Positions 45,075 through 56,004 of a stretch of DNA of 64,000 nt are shown here, piece by piece. The stretch comes from Apoderus coryli (taxonomy: Eukaryota > Arthropoda > Insecta > Coleoptera > Attelabidae): positions 2,800,860 to 2,864,859 of the forward strand of contig OU452199.1 in the NCBI GenBank assembly GCA_911728435.2, read 5' to 3'. A model generated the notes under the pieces. The model worked only from the letters and a program-made list of their open reading frames with translations, was not told where the DNA came from and searched no databases. A program made the position numbers and the translations under genes. Position 1 is the first letter of the stretch. The number at the start of each line of letters is the position of its first letter.

Positions 45075-47215
45075 AATAATACTAATAATATTCTTTATTG
45101 TCTAACAGGTTATAGACCCAATTACAAGACAATATAACTAAACACATAAGCTACTAATAATAAACTAATTAATAATCCTACAAAAAAAAATACGCACACA
45201 CATCAGATGGCCAGATTTTGCAGAAACCGAGACAATTGAGCGCAGAAAGATCTTACAGGCTCATTGAAATAGTTAATTTCTTGACTAAATCCTTCTATGT
45301 TACATGTTTGGCATGCTCGAAGTAGTGGTGCTTTGGATTCATAATTAGTACGAAAAACAGGAACGTGAAATAGTCTGCTACTCCTCGCAGAGGGGCGCGG
45401 TATGTTAAAATTCAACGATCGGAGTAGGTTTGAACAATCCACCAAGCTATTTATAATCTTAAACAAAAAGAGTTGTCCGGCATACACTCTGCGAGCAGCC
45501 AGCGAAACCATTTGAAAGCGATCGAGCAGTGCTCTATGATCCTATCCTCTACATGGGAATCTACCGTCAATTTTAAACTTACTTACTTACTTACTCCATG
45601 GCTCTACAACCCGGGGTGGGTCTTGGCAGACTGTACTATTCGCCTCCATTGTTGTCGATCTTCCATCAATGCTGGGTCGTACTCTATCCCAGTGGTCCTT
45701 AGGTCCGTTTTGATGTTGTCCCGCCATCTCATTCGGGGGCGCCCCAAAGGTCTTCGTCCCACTGGTACTCCCTCCCAAGCCAATTTTACGTGACCCGCCC
45801 ATTGCAGTCTTCTTGTCTTTATCTCCTTCACAATATCTGGATCTTTGTATAATTCTGCTATTTCTTGGTTGGTTCTTATTCGGTACTGTTGTGTTTCTGG
45901 GCTTCGCACTGGTCCAAAAATCTTGCGCAGGACCTTCCTCTCAAAGATTCTTAATTTTCGTTCGTTGTCTTTGGTCAGGGTCCAGGTTTCGCTAGCATAC
46001 ATAACAGTCGGTCGTATAATGGTCTTATAGTCAATTAAATTTTAAACGCTAAATATTTAAGGAATTTGCGCTGTATGTATTCAATGTGTCCTGCATGAGA
46101 TTGGTAAATGAGAGACCATATTATAAATGCGTACTCAAGCTTAGATCTTACCAGAGCACAATACAAATTGGTTACAAATTCAATATCACTAAAATCTTTG
46201 GTAACACGAAACAAAAAGCGAGTGCATCTCGGGTAATACTTTGAATATGATAATTAAATCCCAATTCAGTGTCGACGTAAACTCCAAGATCCCTGACAAC
46301 ATCACAACATTCAAGCGCAGTGTCATTCAGCCGATAGCGATATTCAAAAACAGTTTGCGATTTCGAAAATATGACAAACTTACATTTATTAATATTTAAA
46401 GGCAATTTATTATAGTTACACCAATCTTCAAGCTTAGATAAGTCGCGCTGCAACAATACGCAATCCGAAGTGTCTTGAATAACACGATGCAACTTCAGAT
46501 CATCTGCAAACATCAAATGGTTGCTTGTAAGTTCCTGGGATATGTCATTAATGAAAATTGAAAATATTAATGGTGCCAAACAGCTGCCCTGAGGCGCTCC
46601 GCTGGTGGGTGTGAAAGTTTCCGATTTATGACCATTGTATTCGACATAGTGTTGTCGATCAGACAAGTAGGAGGCAAAAAACGTTAAAAGATCCTCATGA
46701 AAACCCAACCTCGACATTTTCCATAGGACAAGGGAATGATCCAGCTTATCGAAAGCCCTCGAAAAATCTGTATAAATCGCATCGATCCGCAGACCCTCCC
46801 CGAGGGTACGAAATACATCCTCTAGAAATCAGGTTAGGTTGGTTACTGTAGAGCGGCCTGGGAATAAACCGTGCTGCTGTTGATCAATCTGATGCTTAAT
46901 TTGAGTAAATATTTTTCGGTGTAATGCCGCTTCAAAAACCTTCGAAAAGTTGGGCAGGAGCGAGACGGGTCTATAATTTTCAACATGATCATTCTCAGCA
47001 GATTTATGGATTGGGCAAATGCGGGAAACTTTCCAAGCTTTTGGGAATATATTGCATCTCAGAGACCTATTAAACAGAGTCTGCAGTGGCACGGCGAAAA
47101 CAGACGCACAATCTCGTAAAATGAAAGATGGGATGTCATCTGGTCCCGAAGTCATTTGGGCTTTAATTGTTTGAGTGACATCAGAACATCATCGATATCA
47201 AGCTGACCCACCGAT
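45075..47215 (-). mobile_element. 5'-truncated non-LTR retrotransposon (LINE-C) with a nested LINE
   Basis: On the minus strand, coding blocks run from about 47155 to 45203. They show DDIPSFILRDCA, YRPVSLLPNFSKVFE and QQHGLFPGRSTVTNL (RT fingers), then SGAPQGSCLAPLIFSIFIND, MFADDLKLHR and KDLG-like RDLGVYVDTELGF, and a C-terminal FLFKIINSLVDCSNLL. Frameshifts or stops separate the parts. The 3' end is a (TAATA)-rich tail at about 45075-45110. It is interrupted at 45579-46038 by another LINE. It split an older satellite monomer. It is inactive. Confidence 0.88.
45579..46038 (-). mobile_element. nested LINE 3' fragment with 9-bp target duplication
   Basis: The minus strand encodes MYASETWTLTKDNERKLRIF, then ERKVLRKIFGPV, LYKDPDIVKEIKTRRLQWAG, HV, and RRPLGRPRMRW. 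This is the usual C-terminus of RTE-like endonuclease/RT elements. The 3' tail is (GTAA)n (seen as ttacttac at 45579-45594). Identical 'attttaaac' at 45570-45578 and 46039-46047 is the target duplication. Removing the insert restores LINE-C coding sequence (...FLKYLAFKI|DGRFP...). The frame 45604-46002 is open (132 codons). Confidence 0.88.
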
Positions 47216-47261
47216 ATGTGCGATATTAAGACAGTGTATTTCTCTAATTACTTATGGTACA

Positions 47262-47400
47262 AGTAAAGCTCAATTTCCACAGATTTAATGAGCTTCAATC
47301 TGACACAGCATTCATTTTCCCCACATTTTTGATAGTCGAAATATTTTCAAGAAGTTGTAATAGTTATAATTTTCTGTGATGCATCGGTGACTTTGACTTT
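47262..47400. repeat. degenerate 182-bp satellite monomer, right of LINE-C
   Basis: 'gtaaagctcaatttccacag', 'atttaatgagcttcaatctg', 'cccacatttttgatag' and 'atattttcaagaagttg' follow the satellite order and pick up where 44937-45074 stops. Confidence 0.45.
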
Positions 47401-47708
47401 GGTAAAGCCTAAATCAAGTCGTTTCGACCTCAATGGGTCTCTCTAGTTGCGTAAAATAGTAATACAGTTGATATTTTTATTATTTGATGTGAAACACCGT
47501 TAAAAAAAAAAATAAGAAATCTCTAGTTTACATTTTAGGAATCTATTACTCCAATTTTTCTTATCAGCATGTTAAGATCTTGCCTGCATGTATATAAAGT
47601 TCAAGTTATACTTTCCTGGCAACAATAAGTTTACTGCTTGCATTTGAGCTTTGGCTATTATAAACTCCTCCCAAATTCACTATTAACAAATTGTATTCCT
47701 GATTGTAG
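47401..47708. other. end of the 9.1-kb shot intron
   Basis: AT-rich. It ends with the acceptor 'ttgtattcctgattgtag' (47691-47708). Confidence 0.5.
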
Positions 47709-48067
47709 ACAAGCTCAAGAACTCACGGAGCGTACATCCGCCGATCAAGCTGCTGCTATTAAAGAACCTCTATCAGCTGTTAACAAACGTTGGGATGATT
47801 TGTTACGTGGCATCGTCGAACGTCAACGTCAATTGGAAAACGCGCTCTTGCGTCTTGGTCAATTCCAACATGCCCTTAACGAATTGTTGGTATGGATCAC
47901 GAAGACAGACAAGACCTTAGATGAGTTGAAACCAGTTACTGGTGATACGCAGATTTTGGAGATTGAATTGGCCAAATTGAAGGTGTTAATCAATGATATA
48001 CAGGCGCATCAGACTAGTGTTGATACATTAAATGATGCTGGAAGACAGATTATTGAAAGTGGGGAAG
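47709..48067 (+). CDS. shot: shot rod exon: spectrin repeat (about 119 codons)
   Basis: The first base A completes the Arg codon of the previous exon. It then reads QAQELTERTSADQAAAIKEP and shows spectrin repeat signs NKRWDDLLRGIVERQRQLEN, and ELLVWITKTDKTLDELKPV. It ends ESGEG|GTAAGT in phase 1. It joins the previous exon's VEALNR across 9.1 kb of transposons and satellite, with the reading frame kept. Confidence 0.93.
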
Positions 48068-48122
48068 GTAAGTGGGACATTGCCGTTAGAAATCACTTAG
48101 ACAAATTATGTTTAAATTTCAG

Positions 48123-50127
48123 ATGAAGCTTCAGCTACTCAAGATAAACTTAACACTCTCAACACGCAATGGCGTTCTCTCATGCAAAAAGCAGCTGATC
48201 GTCAACGTGAACTCGAAGATGCTTTGTCTGAAGCCCAGCGATTCAATGCTGAAATACAGGATTGGTTGTCATGGTTAGGTGACGTAGATGGTATAATAGC
48301 AGCTTCGAAACCTGTCGGTGGTTTACCAGAAACTGCTTCAGAACAATTGGAACGTTTCATGGAGATTTACAATGAAATTGAAGACAACAAACCCAAAGTT
48401 GAAGCAGTCCTAGCACAAGGACAAGAATATTTAAAACGTGGATCAAATGCTGCTTCTAATTTACAACATAATCTACGCACGTTGAAGCAACGTTGGGACT
48501 CAGTTACTGCCAGAGCAAACGATAAGAAGATCAAACTTGAAATTGCATTGAAGGAAGCAACGGAATTCCATGAATCGTTACAAGCATTTGTGGATTGGTT
48601 AACGAATGCAGAAAAAGTCCTAACAAGCCTGAAACCCGTTTCGAGAGTCTTAGAAACGATTCAGGGACAAATTGAAGAACACAAAGTTTTCCAGAAAGAT
48701 GTTAGTGCACATCGCGAGATTATGCTTAACCTCGATAAGAAAGGAACTCATTTGAAATATTTCAGTCAAAAACAAGACGTTATCTTAATCAAGAATCTTT
48801 TGATTAGCGTGCAACATAGATGGGAGCGTGTTGCATCGAAATCAGCAGAGAGAACAAGAGCTCTTGACCTGGGTTACAAGGAAGCGAAAGAATTCCACGA
48901 TTCTTGGTCAAACCTGATGCATTGGCTAGAAGATACTGAACATAATTTGGATGAGCTATTACATGACTCTGCTGGTAATGATCCAGAGAAAATTAAGACT
49001 CGATTGGCGAAACACCAGGAGTTCCAACGAGCGTTATCTGGAAAACAGGCTACCTATGATGCAGTGATGAAGAGTGGCAAGACACTGAAAGATAAAGCAC
49101 CAAAAACTGACGAACCGATTTTGAAGCAGATGTTATCAGAGCTGAAATCGAAATGGAGTGCTGTGTGTAATAAGAGTGTGGAACGTCAACGGAAACTCGA
49201 GGAAGCGCTATTGTATTCCGGTCAATTTAAGGATGCAGTGGCAGCTTTGATGCAGTGGTTGAAGAAAGCTGAACAAGAACTGTCCCATAGTAGTCCTGTT
49301 CATGGTGATTTAGACACGGTGAATCATTTGGTTGATCTGCATCGGCAGTTTGAGAAAGAGTTGGAAAAACGTAACGATCAGATGGAGTCAGTGATTCGAA
49401 ATGGACAGGAACTCGAACGAACTGCTAATAAAACTGATGCTACCCAAATCAGGAACCAACTCAGTGAATTGACTGAGTTGTGGGATGTTGTGACGAAACT
49501 AACTAACGTTAAATCAGATCGGTTACGGGACGCCCTTCGTGAAGCTGAACGGTTACACAAGTCTGTTAACATGATACTTGACTGGTTGTCTGAAGCTGAA
49601 ATGAAGTTGCGTTTCGTTGGTAATGCACCGGAAGATGAAGCAACAGCATATGAGCAACTACGCGCGCTAGACGAGTTCCGTGCTCAGTTAAGTGAGAAGG
49701 AACTCGAAAAAGATCAAACGTTAGAACTAGCGCATAGCATTCTAGCTCGGGCACATCCAGACAGTGTTAACGTAATTAAAAACTGGATCAAAGTGATCCA
49801 ATCACGATGGGAGGAAGTTTCCCAATGGGCAATGCAACGCCACCAAAAATTATCCGCTCATATGCAGTCATTGCGCGATTTAGACGAATCTTTGGAAGAA
49901 CTGATTCAATGGTTGTTGGGACTTGAGAATACTTTGATTGCTTTGAAACGGGAAGAGTTACCAATGGATATACCAGCGACGGAACAGTTGATCGCTGATC
50001 ATAAGGAGTTTATGGAGAATACGCAGAAGCGACAAGTTGAAGTTGATCGTGTATGCAAGGCGAGACAAGTGAAGCCGACACAGGCACCCAAAGATGTGAA
50101 GAAGTTCCCGAAGGGTAAAGGACCAAT
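48123..50127 (+). CDS. shot: shot rod exon: last spectrin repeats (about 668 codons)
   Basis: The exon starts after a 55-bp intron ('aaatttcag|AT') and reads DEASATQDKLNTLNTQWRSL. Repeat signatures are IQDWLSWLGDVDGI, FVDWLTNAEKVLTSL, LMHWLEDTEHNLDEL, LMQWLKKAEQELS, ILDWLSEAEMKLR and LIQWLLGLENTLIAL, with helix C partners RWDSV, RWERV, KWSAV and RWEEV. It closes with the non-repeat tail ARQVKPTQAPKDVKKFPKGK, GP and hanging AT before GTAAGT. This conserved basic tail is the usual end of the Shot/MACF1 rod before the EF-hands. Confidence 0.95.
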
Positions 50128-50364
50128 GTAAGTATGCTTAATATTTCAAGTATGTTTTGTTTGTGTTAGAGAGATTCAGGATTATCATTATTTGGATTTT
50201 CGGACAAATCAAGAGTAAGGTTCAATTGCTATTGTGAGTTAATGTCGATTGGGAAAGTTTCTGGACATTTTCAGCTTTAGTTTCTTGACTGGAGGTCCAT
50301 TTAAGAAACAAAATTAAAATCTTGCATCGATTCATCATTTTTTTACCTGCTTCAAGAAAAATTC
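50128..50364. other. intron start, nothing recognised
   Basis: AT-rich sequence between the rod donor and a LINE relic. Confidence 0.4.
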
Positions 50365-51600
50365 TAAATTAGCCTGGATCCTGGGATACGTCAGGAATAA
50401 GGGACAGCTGAAGAAGCTGGCAGATTGGAGACGGTGATTCAATTTGTAAGACCTGAGCTACTTAACACCAGCAATCGTACCAAATGGTCTACAGACGGTT
50501 CGAAGACCAATAAAAGGAGAGGGCCTGGCACCAAATACTCAGAATTCATGGGAATCTACCCCATTCTGATAGCCCGGCGGCCATATTAGCGCTGAGTTTA
50601 TATGTCATCAGCTCCAAACTGATGTGGGGATGCTTAAGAGGTCTTAACGAGCTTAGCAAGAATAACTGAGTTTCCCTTGTTTGGATACCTAGACATTCTG
50701 GTATCAGGGGAAATGAAGAAGCCAATAAGTTAGCGAAAAGGGGGTATCAACCCCTTTTGTAGGGCCTGAACCGTTCTGCGGCTTCGGGACACACACTTGC
50801 AGGGAGAAGTTCAACATTATCTGATTGTATTTGGACAACAGGAATCAGGTGATGCCAGCGGGGAGTTTGAAGACAAAGATTTTGCGGCAACTGTAATCAC
50901 AACGCTTTGCCCGACCATGAGAGTATCATATATTACTCAAGTGACTAGAATAGGCAATAAAAGGAGGACCACTGAAACGCCTCATCCCAGACCACTACGG
51001 GTGGTAATGCGCTAACTTGGTGACAGAGATTTTGCGTAAGTCTAGAACCATAAAAACGGACTGTCGTTTGAAGCACATCACTATCTCATCCGACAAAACC
51101 CGGAAACAACAACAATACTACAAGAAGATCAAGCAACAACTTATAGAACGAAAAAACAAGGGGGAGAGCAACATCAAGATAGCGTTTCAAAAAGGTGTTC
51201 CGACAATAATTAAGATAAGTGTAAGTGTTAAGGAGGAAACAGGCAGACAAAATCTTCCTGGTCTTGTACACTCCAAGAAATTCCTTGGAAACTGCAACCG
51301 TGAAAGATCCAAAGTCTGTTTGCATCTCAGTAAGAACGACGGGCTACGTATTCTTACAGGACATATGAAACATATGGCAAGATAGGCCTAGAAGAGAGCG
51401 ACTACTGCAGATTCTGCAGGGAACAGGAAGAAACTCCTGATCACTTAGTAACAGAATGCGTTCCTATCAGAAGCCAACGCAAGGAACATGAAATCGTGCA
51501 AGATGGAGACGTGTTGTGGGTTTCATGGAAAAGCTTATAGGGAGTTGTAACTTGAGACACAGTCCAAGTAACTCAAGACAGGTCGCAGGGTGTCAGATAC
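50365..51600 (+). pseudogene. RNase H-bearing LINE relic (I/R1-like)
   Basis: Plus-strand blocks in shifting frames. An RNase H start KWSTDGSKTNKRRGPGTKYS (about 50483) and its VSLVWIPRHSGIRGNEEANK end (about 50670-50730) carry the catalytic D and the H-N-E-A pattern. Then comes VGPEP-CG, and finally HLSKNDGLRILTGH and CRFCREQEETPDHLVTEC (about 51401-51455), a Cys/His motif usual at the end of such polyproteins. Frameshifts are many. RT itself is not present. It is a decayed 3' part of a LINE. Confidence 0.75.
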
Positions 51601-51984
51601 CCTTATCTTAATCTTAAGACCTGAGCTTTCTCCCGGAGGCAAATGAATTTACTTTTGAAAGGAGGACACAGTAAAGATATTGGAAGTAAGAATGAGTACA
51701 GATATGGTTCAAAGCTCTTACGACGTTTGGTTTTATCGTGAATTACGAGAGCATTGATAAGGAATTTATCTGAAAGAGTGATCTTCAATGTGAGGATTTA
51801 TGGCGCCTTAAGAGGTTTCTGGAGGGATGTTTTGTTTGTCGGGGAGTTTATGAAAATCCAAATAATGATTCCTGATACATCATGCATCCATCATATTAGA
51901 TGTCTGTTCTATGTTTTCTATTTTATGTTTTGCATGTCGTTTTATTTTTTTCATTTTTTGCTTTTTGTGTCTGTCTCACTGTAG

Positions 51985-52050
51985 TCGTGGATCACAACAT
52001 GATATCCGTGAATCTTCACCAGATTACGGTTCATTAGGTCGCAAGCAAAG
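51985..52050 (+). CDS. shot: shot cassette exon 1 (66 bp)
   Basis: Flanked by 'gtctgtctcactgtag' and CAAAG|GTATGT. In frame it reads (I)RGSQHDIRESSPDYGSLGRK, Q and hanging AG. It enters and leaves in phase 2 and its length is a multiple of three, so it can be included or skipped freely. It is a Ser-rich, likely disordered linker between rod and EF-hands. This resembles the short alternative exons known at this place in spectraplakins, but inclusion is inferred from phase only. Confidence 0.8.
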
Positions 52051-52781
52051 GTATGTTCACATTATTTCTTCTTCATTAGTTTTATTTGTTTTTTACAAAA
52101 CCATAGCTTTTTTGATAGATTTTGGGCTAATATTCATTCAACTACAGTGTATCTTAACTATTACAATAATTTATTATTATTTATTTCAATTTCTAGTGGA
52201 CATAATTTTGTTTCTAAATCTCGGCTACAAACCTGTGGTTGGTGTTTGCCGTTCTGTTCTTGTCTCAGAGAAAATATCCCTAGAGGGAGCAAAATTGGGC
52301 AACGAACATGAAATGACACTACGAGTATGATCCTTTGCAGCTTGAGCCGTAGGAAATGGTCATTTCATGCGAGTTTCACGCTATATTTTTTCTACGACTG
52401 TTCAGGATGCTTCAATAGTGTAGTGCTTTTTAATAAATTAAACATCATCATTTTTAGGAAAGTATTTGTTTTGCGAAACTTACCTTTACTCGCCCTGTTG
52501 GCGTAAGCCTAAATATGATGAGTTAAAAGTATTAAATTTACTGTTAAACTGTAATCACTATCACTGTTTTTCATTATATAAATAGCTTTGAAACTTTCAA
52601 AATTAGCGAAATATGTAATTTAAACTGTCAATTTGGTTTGTTTGTATTGTTGGCGTTGCTATGGTGATTTTTCATAACTGATGCTACTTTTGTCATTACC
52701 AGGAAATTTACCCGTGCATTTTTAAATATTTGCCCAGCAACTAGTGCGAAATGAAAAACAGCATTACAATGTACTACATTT
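52051..52781. other. intron, nothing recognised
   Basis: AT-rich. A GC-richer patch near 52240-52400, with short inverted pieces (gaaatgac / gtcatttc), may be an unrecognised repeat. Confidence 0.35.
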
Positions 52782-54690
52782 TCAAATCATAATAATAATA
52801 ATAATTGCTTTATTGCTCAAAAATAAATCCATTTACAGAGCAATCTTCCAAAATTGCTTAATATTAATAACAACAATACAAATAAACCGAAACAGAAAGA
52901 AAGAAACATCATACATTCAACTTAAATATTCATTCAAAACACCCAAAACAGTACTTAAGTGATCAAAAAAAATATCACTCTCATCGCTTATACAGTTATA
53001 TGTCCGACACATTGTGTAGACAGGCGACTTCATCAACAAATTGGTCCTCGGTCGGTCGTTATAAAATAAATTAGAAGATCTCGAATTTTGCCTTGGTACG
53101 AAAAAATACAACTTTTGCAAGAGTTCAGCGCAATCAATCTTACTATGCAATGGAAAAGGAATTTTACTGCATGAATTTTTCGTCTTAATTCTAAACTTTG
53201 TAACTTGTTAACAAGATGTCATACTCTATTCCTCTTTCTGGATATGATCCATCAGTTTTGAAACATAAGTATTTTAAGAACTTATGCTGAACTCTCTCAA
53301 CACACCATATTAAAGAGCAGTATTCCAGCTTTGACCTGACAGAAGCATAGTATAAGGTTTTTATTGTATCCATATTCTCAAAAGATCTGGAATTTCTCAC
53401 AGTGTAGCCATAAAACCTGGATGCACTCAGAATTATGTTATTTATATGTATATCGAATGAAAGAAGCTTATCAAAGGTCAGACCAAGATCCTTAATGGAC
53501 TCTGGACGATTTAAAATCGTCTCACCAATCGTATACTCGAAATGACTGGCTGATTTTTTTCTGGTATATGACATAACTTTACACTTGGAAGAGTTCAAGT
53601 TCAGTTTGTTTTCCTCACACCAGCATTGAACCAAATCCATATCACGCTGCAAACGATTACAATCGTCAAGATTATTAACGGAGTTAAATATTTTCATATC
53701 GTCCGCAAAGAGCATTCTCTGACAATTCAGTAGTCCGGCTAAGTCATTTATAAAAATTAAAAACAATAATGGGCCCGGTTCAGCCCCTGGCGGAACACCA
53801 GATGACATATGGTATCTTGACGATTTATATCCATTATGGAGAACATATTTGGATCTATTAGTAATATAGGAATGGATTAGCGAAACAGATCCAGCTCCAA
53901 GCCCAAACACAGTAAGCTTGTTCCACAGAACCACGTGATTTATTCTGTCAAATGCTTTGGCGAAGTCCGTGTAAATCACATCGACCTGCCCTCCTCCATC
54001 AACAGTTTCTGAAGTAAATTGTGTAAACACAGACAGATCAGTAAGCGTGGACCTGCCACCGATAAAACCGTGTTGATTTATTGATAAATTAGGCTTTGTC
54101 ACTCTATAAATCCTCTGATATAAAATAATTTCAAACAGCTTTGAGAAATTTGATAATATAGATATAGGTCTATAATTACAAATATAAGCCCTAAATCGGG
54201 CACACCTTTGCAACCTTCCAATCCTGTGGAAAAACACAAGTCCTGCAAATCAAATTAAAAATTTTAGATAGGGGAGTGGAAAGGACAGGGGTATTTCATT
54301 TGGACCGGAAGTAAACTTATTTTTCAATTTTCGGGCAGCCCAAAAAAATCTCCTCCTCAGAAATGTCATATAAGAGATAGTCGCGATTTGCCACCAAGTC
54401 AGATCTCGCAGCACAATTGTCCTCCGATCCTACAAAAACGCTCTCAAAATAGCTGGCAAATGTCTCAACAATTTGTTGAGGGTCATCAATAGTCCGATTG
54501 TCATCGTTCATTACACCAGGTATCCGAGAGTCACGATTGTTTGCGTTAATATATGACCAAAACATTTTAGGATCCGTATTTCTGTTATCTTCACACAGTC
54601 GGACATATGACTTGTAGGCCTCCGCAATTTGATTCTTTAGAACACGTCTAAACTCGCTAAATTTTTCATAATAATATTCCATCTTTGTAC
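52782..54690 (-). mobile_element. 5'-truncated non-LTR retrotransposon (LINE-D)
   Basis: Minus-strand coding covers the endonuclease-RT linker (54682-54317: FWSYINANNRDSRIPGVMND), the RT (54237-53191) and a C-terminal piece (53150-52917). Stops or frameshifts separate these. The 3' tail is a (TAATAA)-type microsatellite at about 52785-52805. RT motifs are YRPISILSNFSKLFE, NQHGFIGGRSTLTDL, TDFAKAFDRINHVV, SSGVPPGAEPGPLLF, MLFADDMKIF and KDLGLTFDKLL. QGS is altered to PGA in the palm motif. No endonuclease remains. Confidence 0.88.
53191..54237 (-). CDS. LINE-D reverse transcriptase, partial ORF (348 codons)
   Basis: The longest open part of LINE-D. It runs from the fingers (YRPISILSNFSKLFEIILYQ) through the catalytic ADD box (LLNCQRMLFADDMKIFNS) to the thumb-like LYYASVRSKLEYCSLIW and RVQHKFLKYLCFKTDGSYP. 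The first codons (MFFHRIGRLQRC) are out of the family pattern and suggest a frameshift just upstream. The palm motif has PPGAEPGP in place of PQGSxLGP. It is probably inactive. Confidence 0.8.
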   Translation of the reverse strand: MFFHRIGRLQRCARFRAYICNYRPISILSNFSKLFEIILYQRIYRVTKPNLSINQHGFIGGRSTLTDLSVFTQFTSETVDGGGQVDVIYTDFAKAFDRINHVVLWNKLTVFGLGAGSVSLIHSYITNRSKYVLHNGYKSSRYHMSSGVPPGAEPGPLLFLIFINDLAGLLNCQRMLFADDMKIFNSVNNLDDCNRLQRDMDLVQCWCEENKLNLNSSKCKVMSYTRKKSASHFEYTIGETILNRPESIKDLGLTFDKLLSFDIHINNIILSASRFYGYTVRNSRSFENMDTIKTLYYASVRSKLEYCSLIWCVERVQHKFLKYLCFKTDGSYPERGIEYDILLTSYKV

Positions 54691-55111
54691 TTTTAAACTT
54701 CTTGTGAAGTTATGATTGAACATATACATAATAGAGGCATTTAAAGGCAGTGGTAGAAAAGGACATTATGGCACACATTTGTAGTTTACCATGATGACTT
54801 TTTGGTTATCACAACAAAAGATAGATGATTTGACACTTTGAGGACAAGGAAAACAAAGATCAGGGGCGTAGCCATAAAATTTTAATAATATTGAAGAAAT
54901 ATAGAAATTAATAATTATTAATTATTATTATTTGCGGCAAGAAATGGAAGGTTTAACAGGCAAATTTAAATTATTTCTTGCTGCCTCTAGGGTTATTTTC
55001 TCTGAGATTCTTGTATAAATATTTGACTTAAATATGAAATTCTTGTCCATTCTATATGATTATAATGAGTTAGATTAGTATTTGATTGTTTGTTTTTCAT
55101 ATTTATTTTAG
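54691..55111. other. intron before cassette exon 2
   Basis: AT-rich with no feature recognised. The acceptor is 'catatttattttag' (55099-55111). Confidence 0.45.
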
Positions 55112-55150
55112 CTTCAAAGGCTCTCGGGACTTGCTCGCCCAAAAAGGAAG
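55112..55150 (+). CDS. shot: shot cassette exon 2 (39 bp)
   Basis: AG|C completes Ser, then FKGSRDLLAQKG and hanging AG before GTTAGC. It is phase 2 to 2 and a multiple of three. The donor GTTAGC is weaker than its neighbours' donors, consistent with optional use. The basic Ser/Gly peptide follows cassette 1 smoothly (GRKQ|SFKGSRDLL). Confidence 0.72.
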
Positions 55151-55926
55151 GTTAGCAATTTTTTTTAATACATTCAAAAATGAACACACAACTTGGTGTT
55201 GGTATTGTTAATAACATTTGATAAGTTCACTGAAGAAAAGCGAAATGTCACATTTTAATTATTTTCAACGTGTCTATTTTTAGTAGGTACTATATTTTTA
55301 GTCCTACTAAATAATAAAGGCGAATTTTGTAATAAATTTGGATATTTTTGGGGAATTGGACTTCACTATTCCAAAAAACAAAAATATGGCAGAGAATTCA
55401 TCGAGTTCTGAGTCAGTTTTTTGCATCTTTGAAGGTGCCAGGTCGTTAGGATGATTAAGGGAAGTTTTAAATTTAATTTCCTCAAAATGACATTCGAATG
55501 ACATTTCGCATTTTTTCTTCACTTTGTAATAATCAAAATCTATTTTATTTGACAAGTTTTTCTTAGACACGGTGTAAAATTAATTGCACATATTTATTTT
55601 ATTATTTATTTTGTTTCTAAAATTTCATTAGTGTTTTTGTAAATTAGTTTACTCTTGGCATTTGTCGTCTATATTTTATGTTTCTTCATCTTTCATTTTT
55701 GTTTATTTATTAATTTATTTAGTGGAACATTTTTGTGAATACAAAAACAACTTCAAACGTTACCTTTTCACAATATTATGGAGGTGACGTTTGAAGTTTA
55801 TTTTGTTATTACATTGCACTTTAATGTGTAAATGCTTCATTATTATTATTATTTTGTAGTTTTTTGTATATTATGATTTAATTTTTTTATGTTAAGTGTT
55901 GTTTTGCATGTTGCTTTTTTTGACAG
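55151..55926. other. intron between cassette exons 2 and 3
   Basis: AT-rich. A short hairpin near 55750-55801 (aacttcaaacgt...acgtttgaagtt) is the only structure noted. Confidence 0.5.
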
Positions 55927-56004
55927 CCGTACCAGCCCAGGTCGCGAACTCAGTCCAGATCCACAATTGCCGCATATTGGCCCTAGATTCCCAGCGGCCG
56001 GAAG
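55927..56004 (+). CDS. shot: shot cassette exon 3 (78 bp)
   Basis: The exon follows 'tgcttttttgacag'. AG|C = Ser, then RTSPGRELSPDPQLPHIGPR, FPAAG and hanging AG before GTATTG. It is phase 2 to 2 and a multiple of three. The peptide is Pro/Ser-rich and probably disordered, extending the linker ahead of the EF-hands. Skipping any mix of the three cassettes keeps frame, because all begin with T or C that gives Ile after AT or Ser after AG. Confidence 0.8.

Noticed and set aside
45473..46030. Plus-strand ORFs across the nested LINE
   Set aside because: Antisense shadows of the minus-strand RTE-like frame at 45604-46002.
50797..51385. Two plus-strand ORFs (72 and 122 codons) as genes
   Set aside because: They lie between RNase H and Cys/His blocks of one decayed LINE and read partly out of its frame.
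51911..52330. 139-codon ORF as an independent gene
   Set aside because: It is shot cassette exon 51985-52050 read through into both flanking introns.
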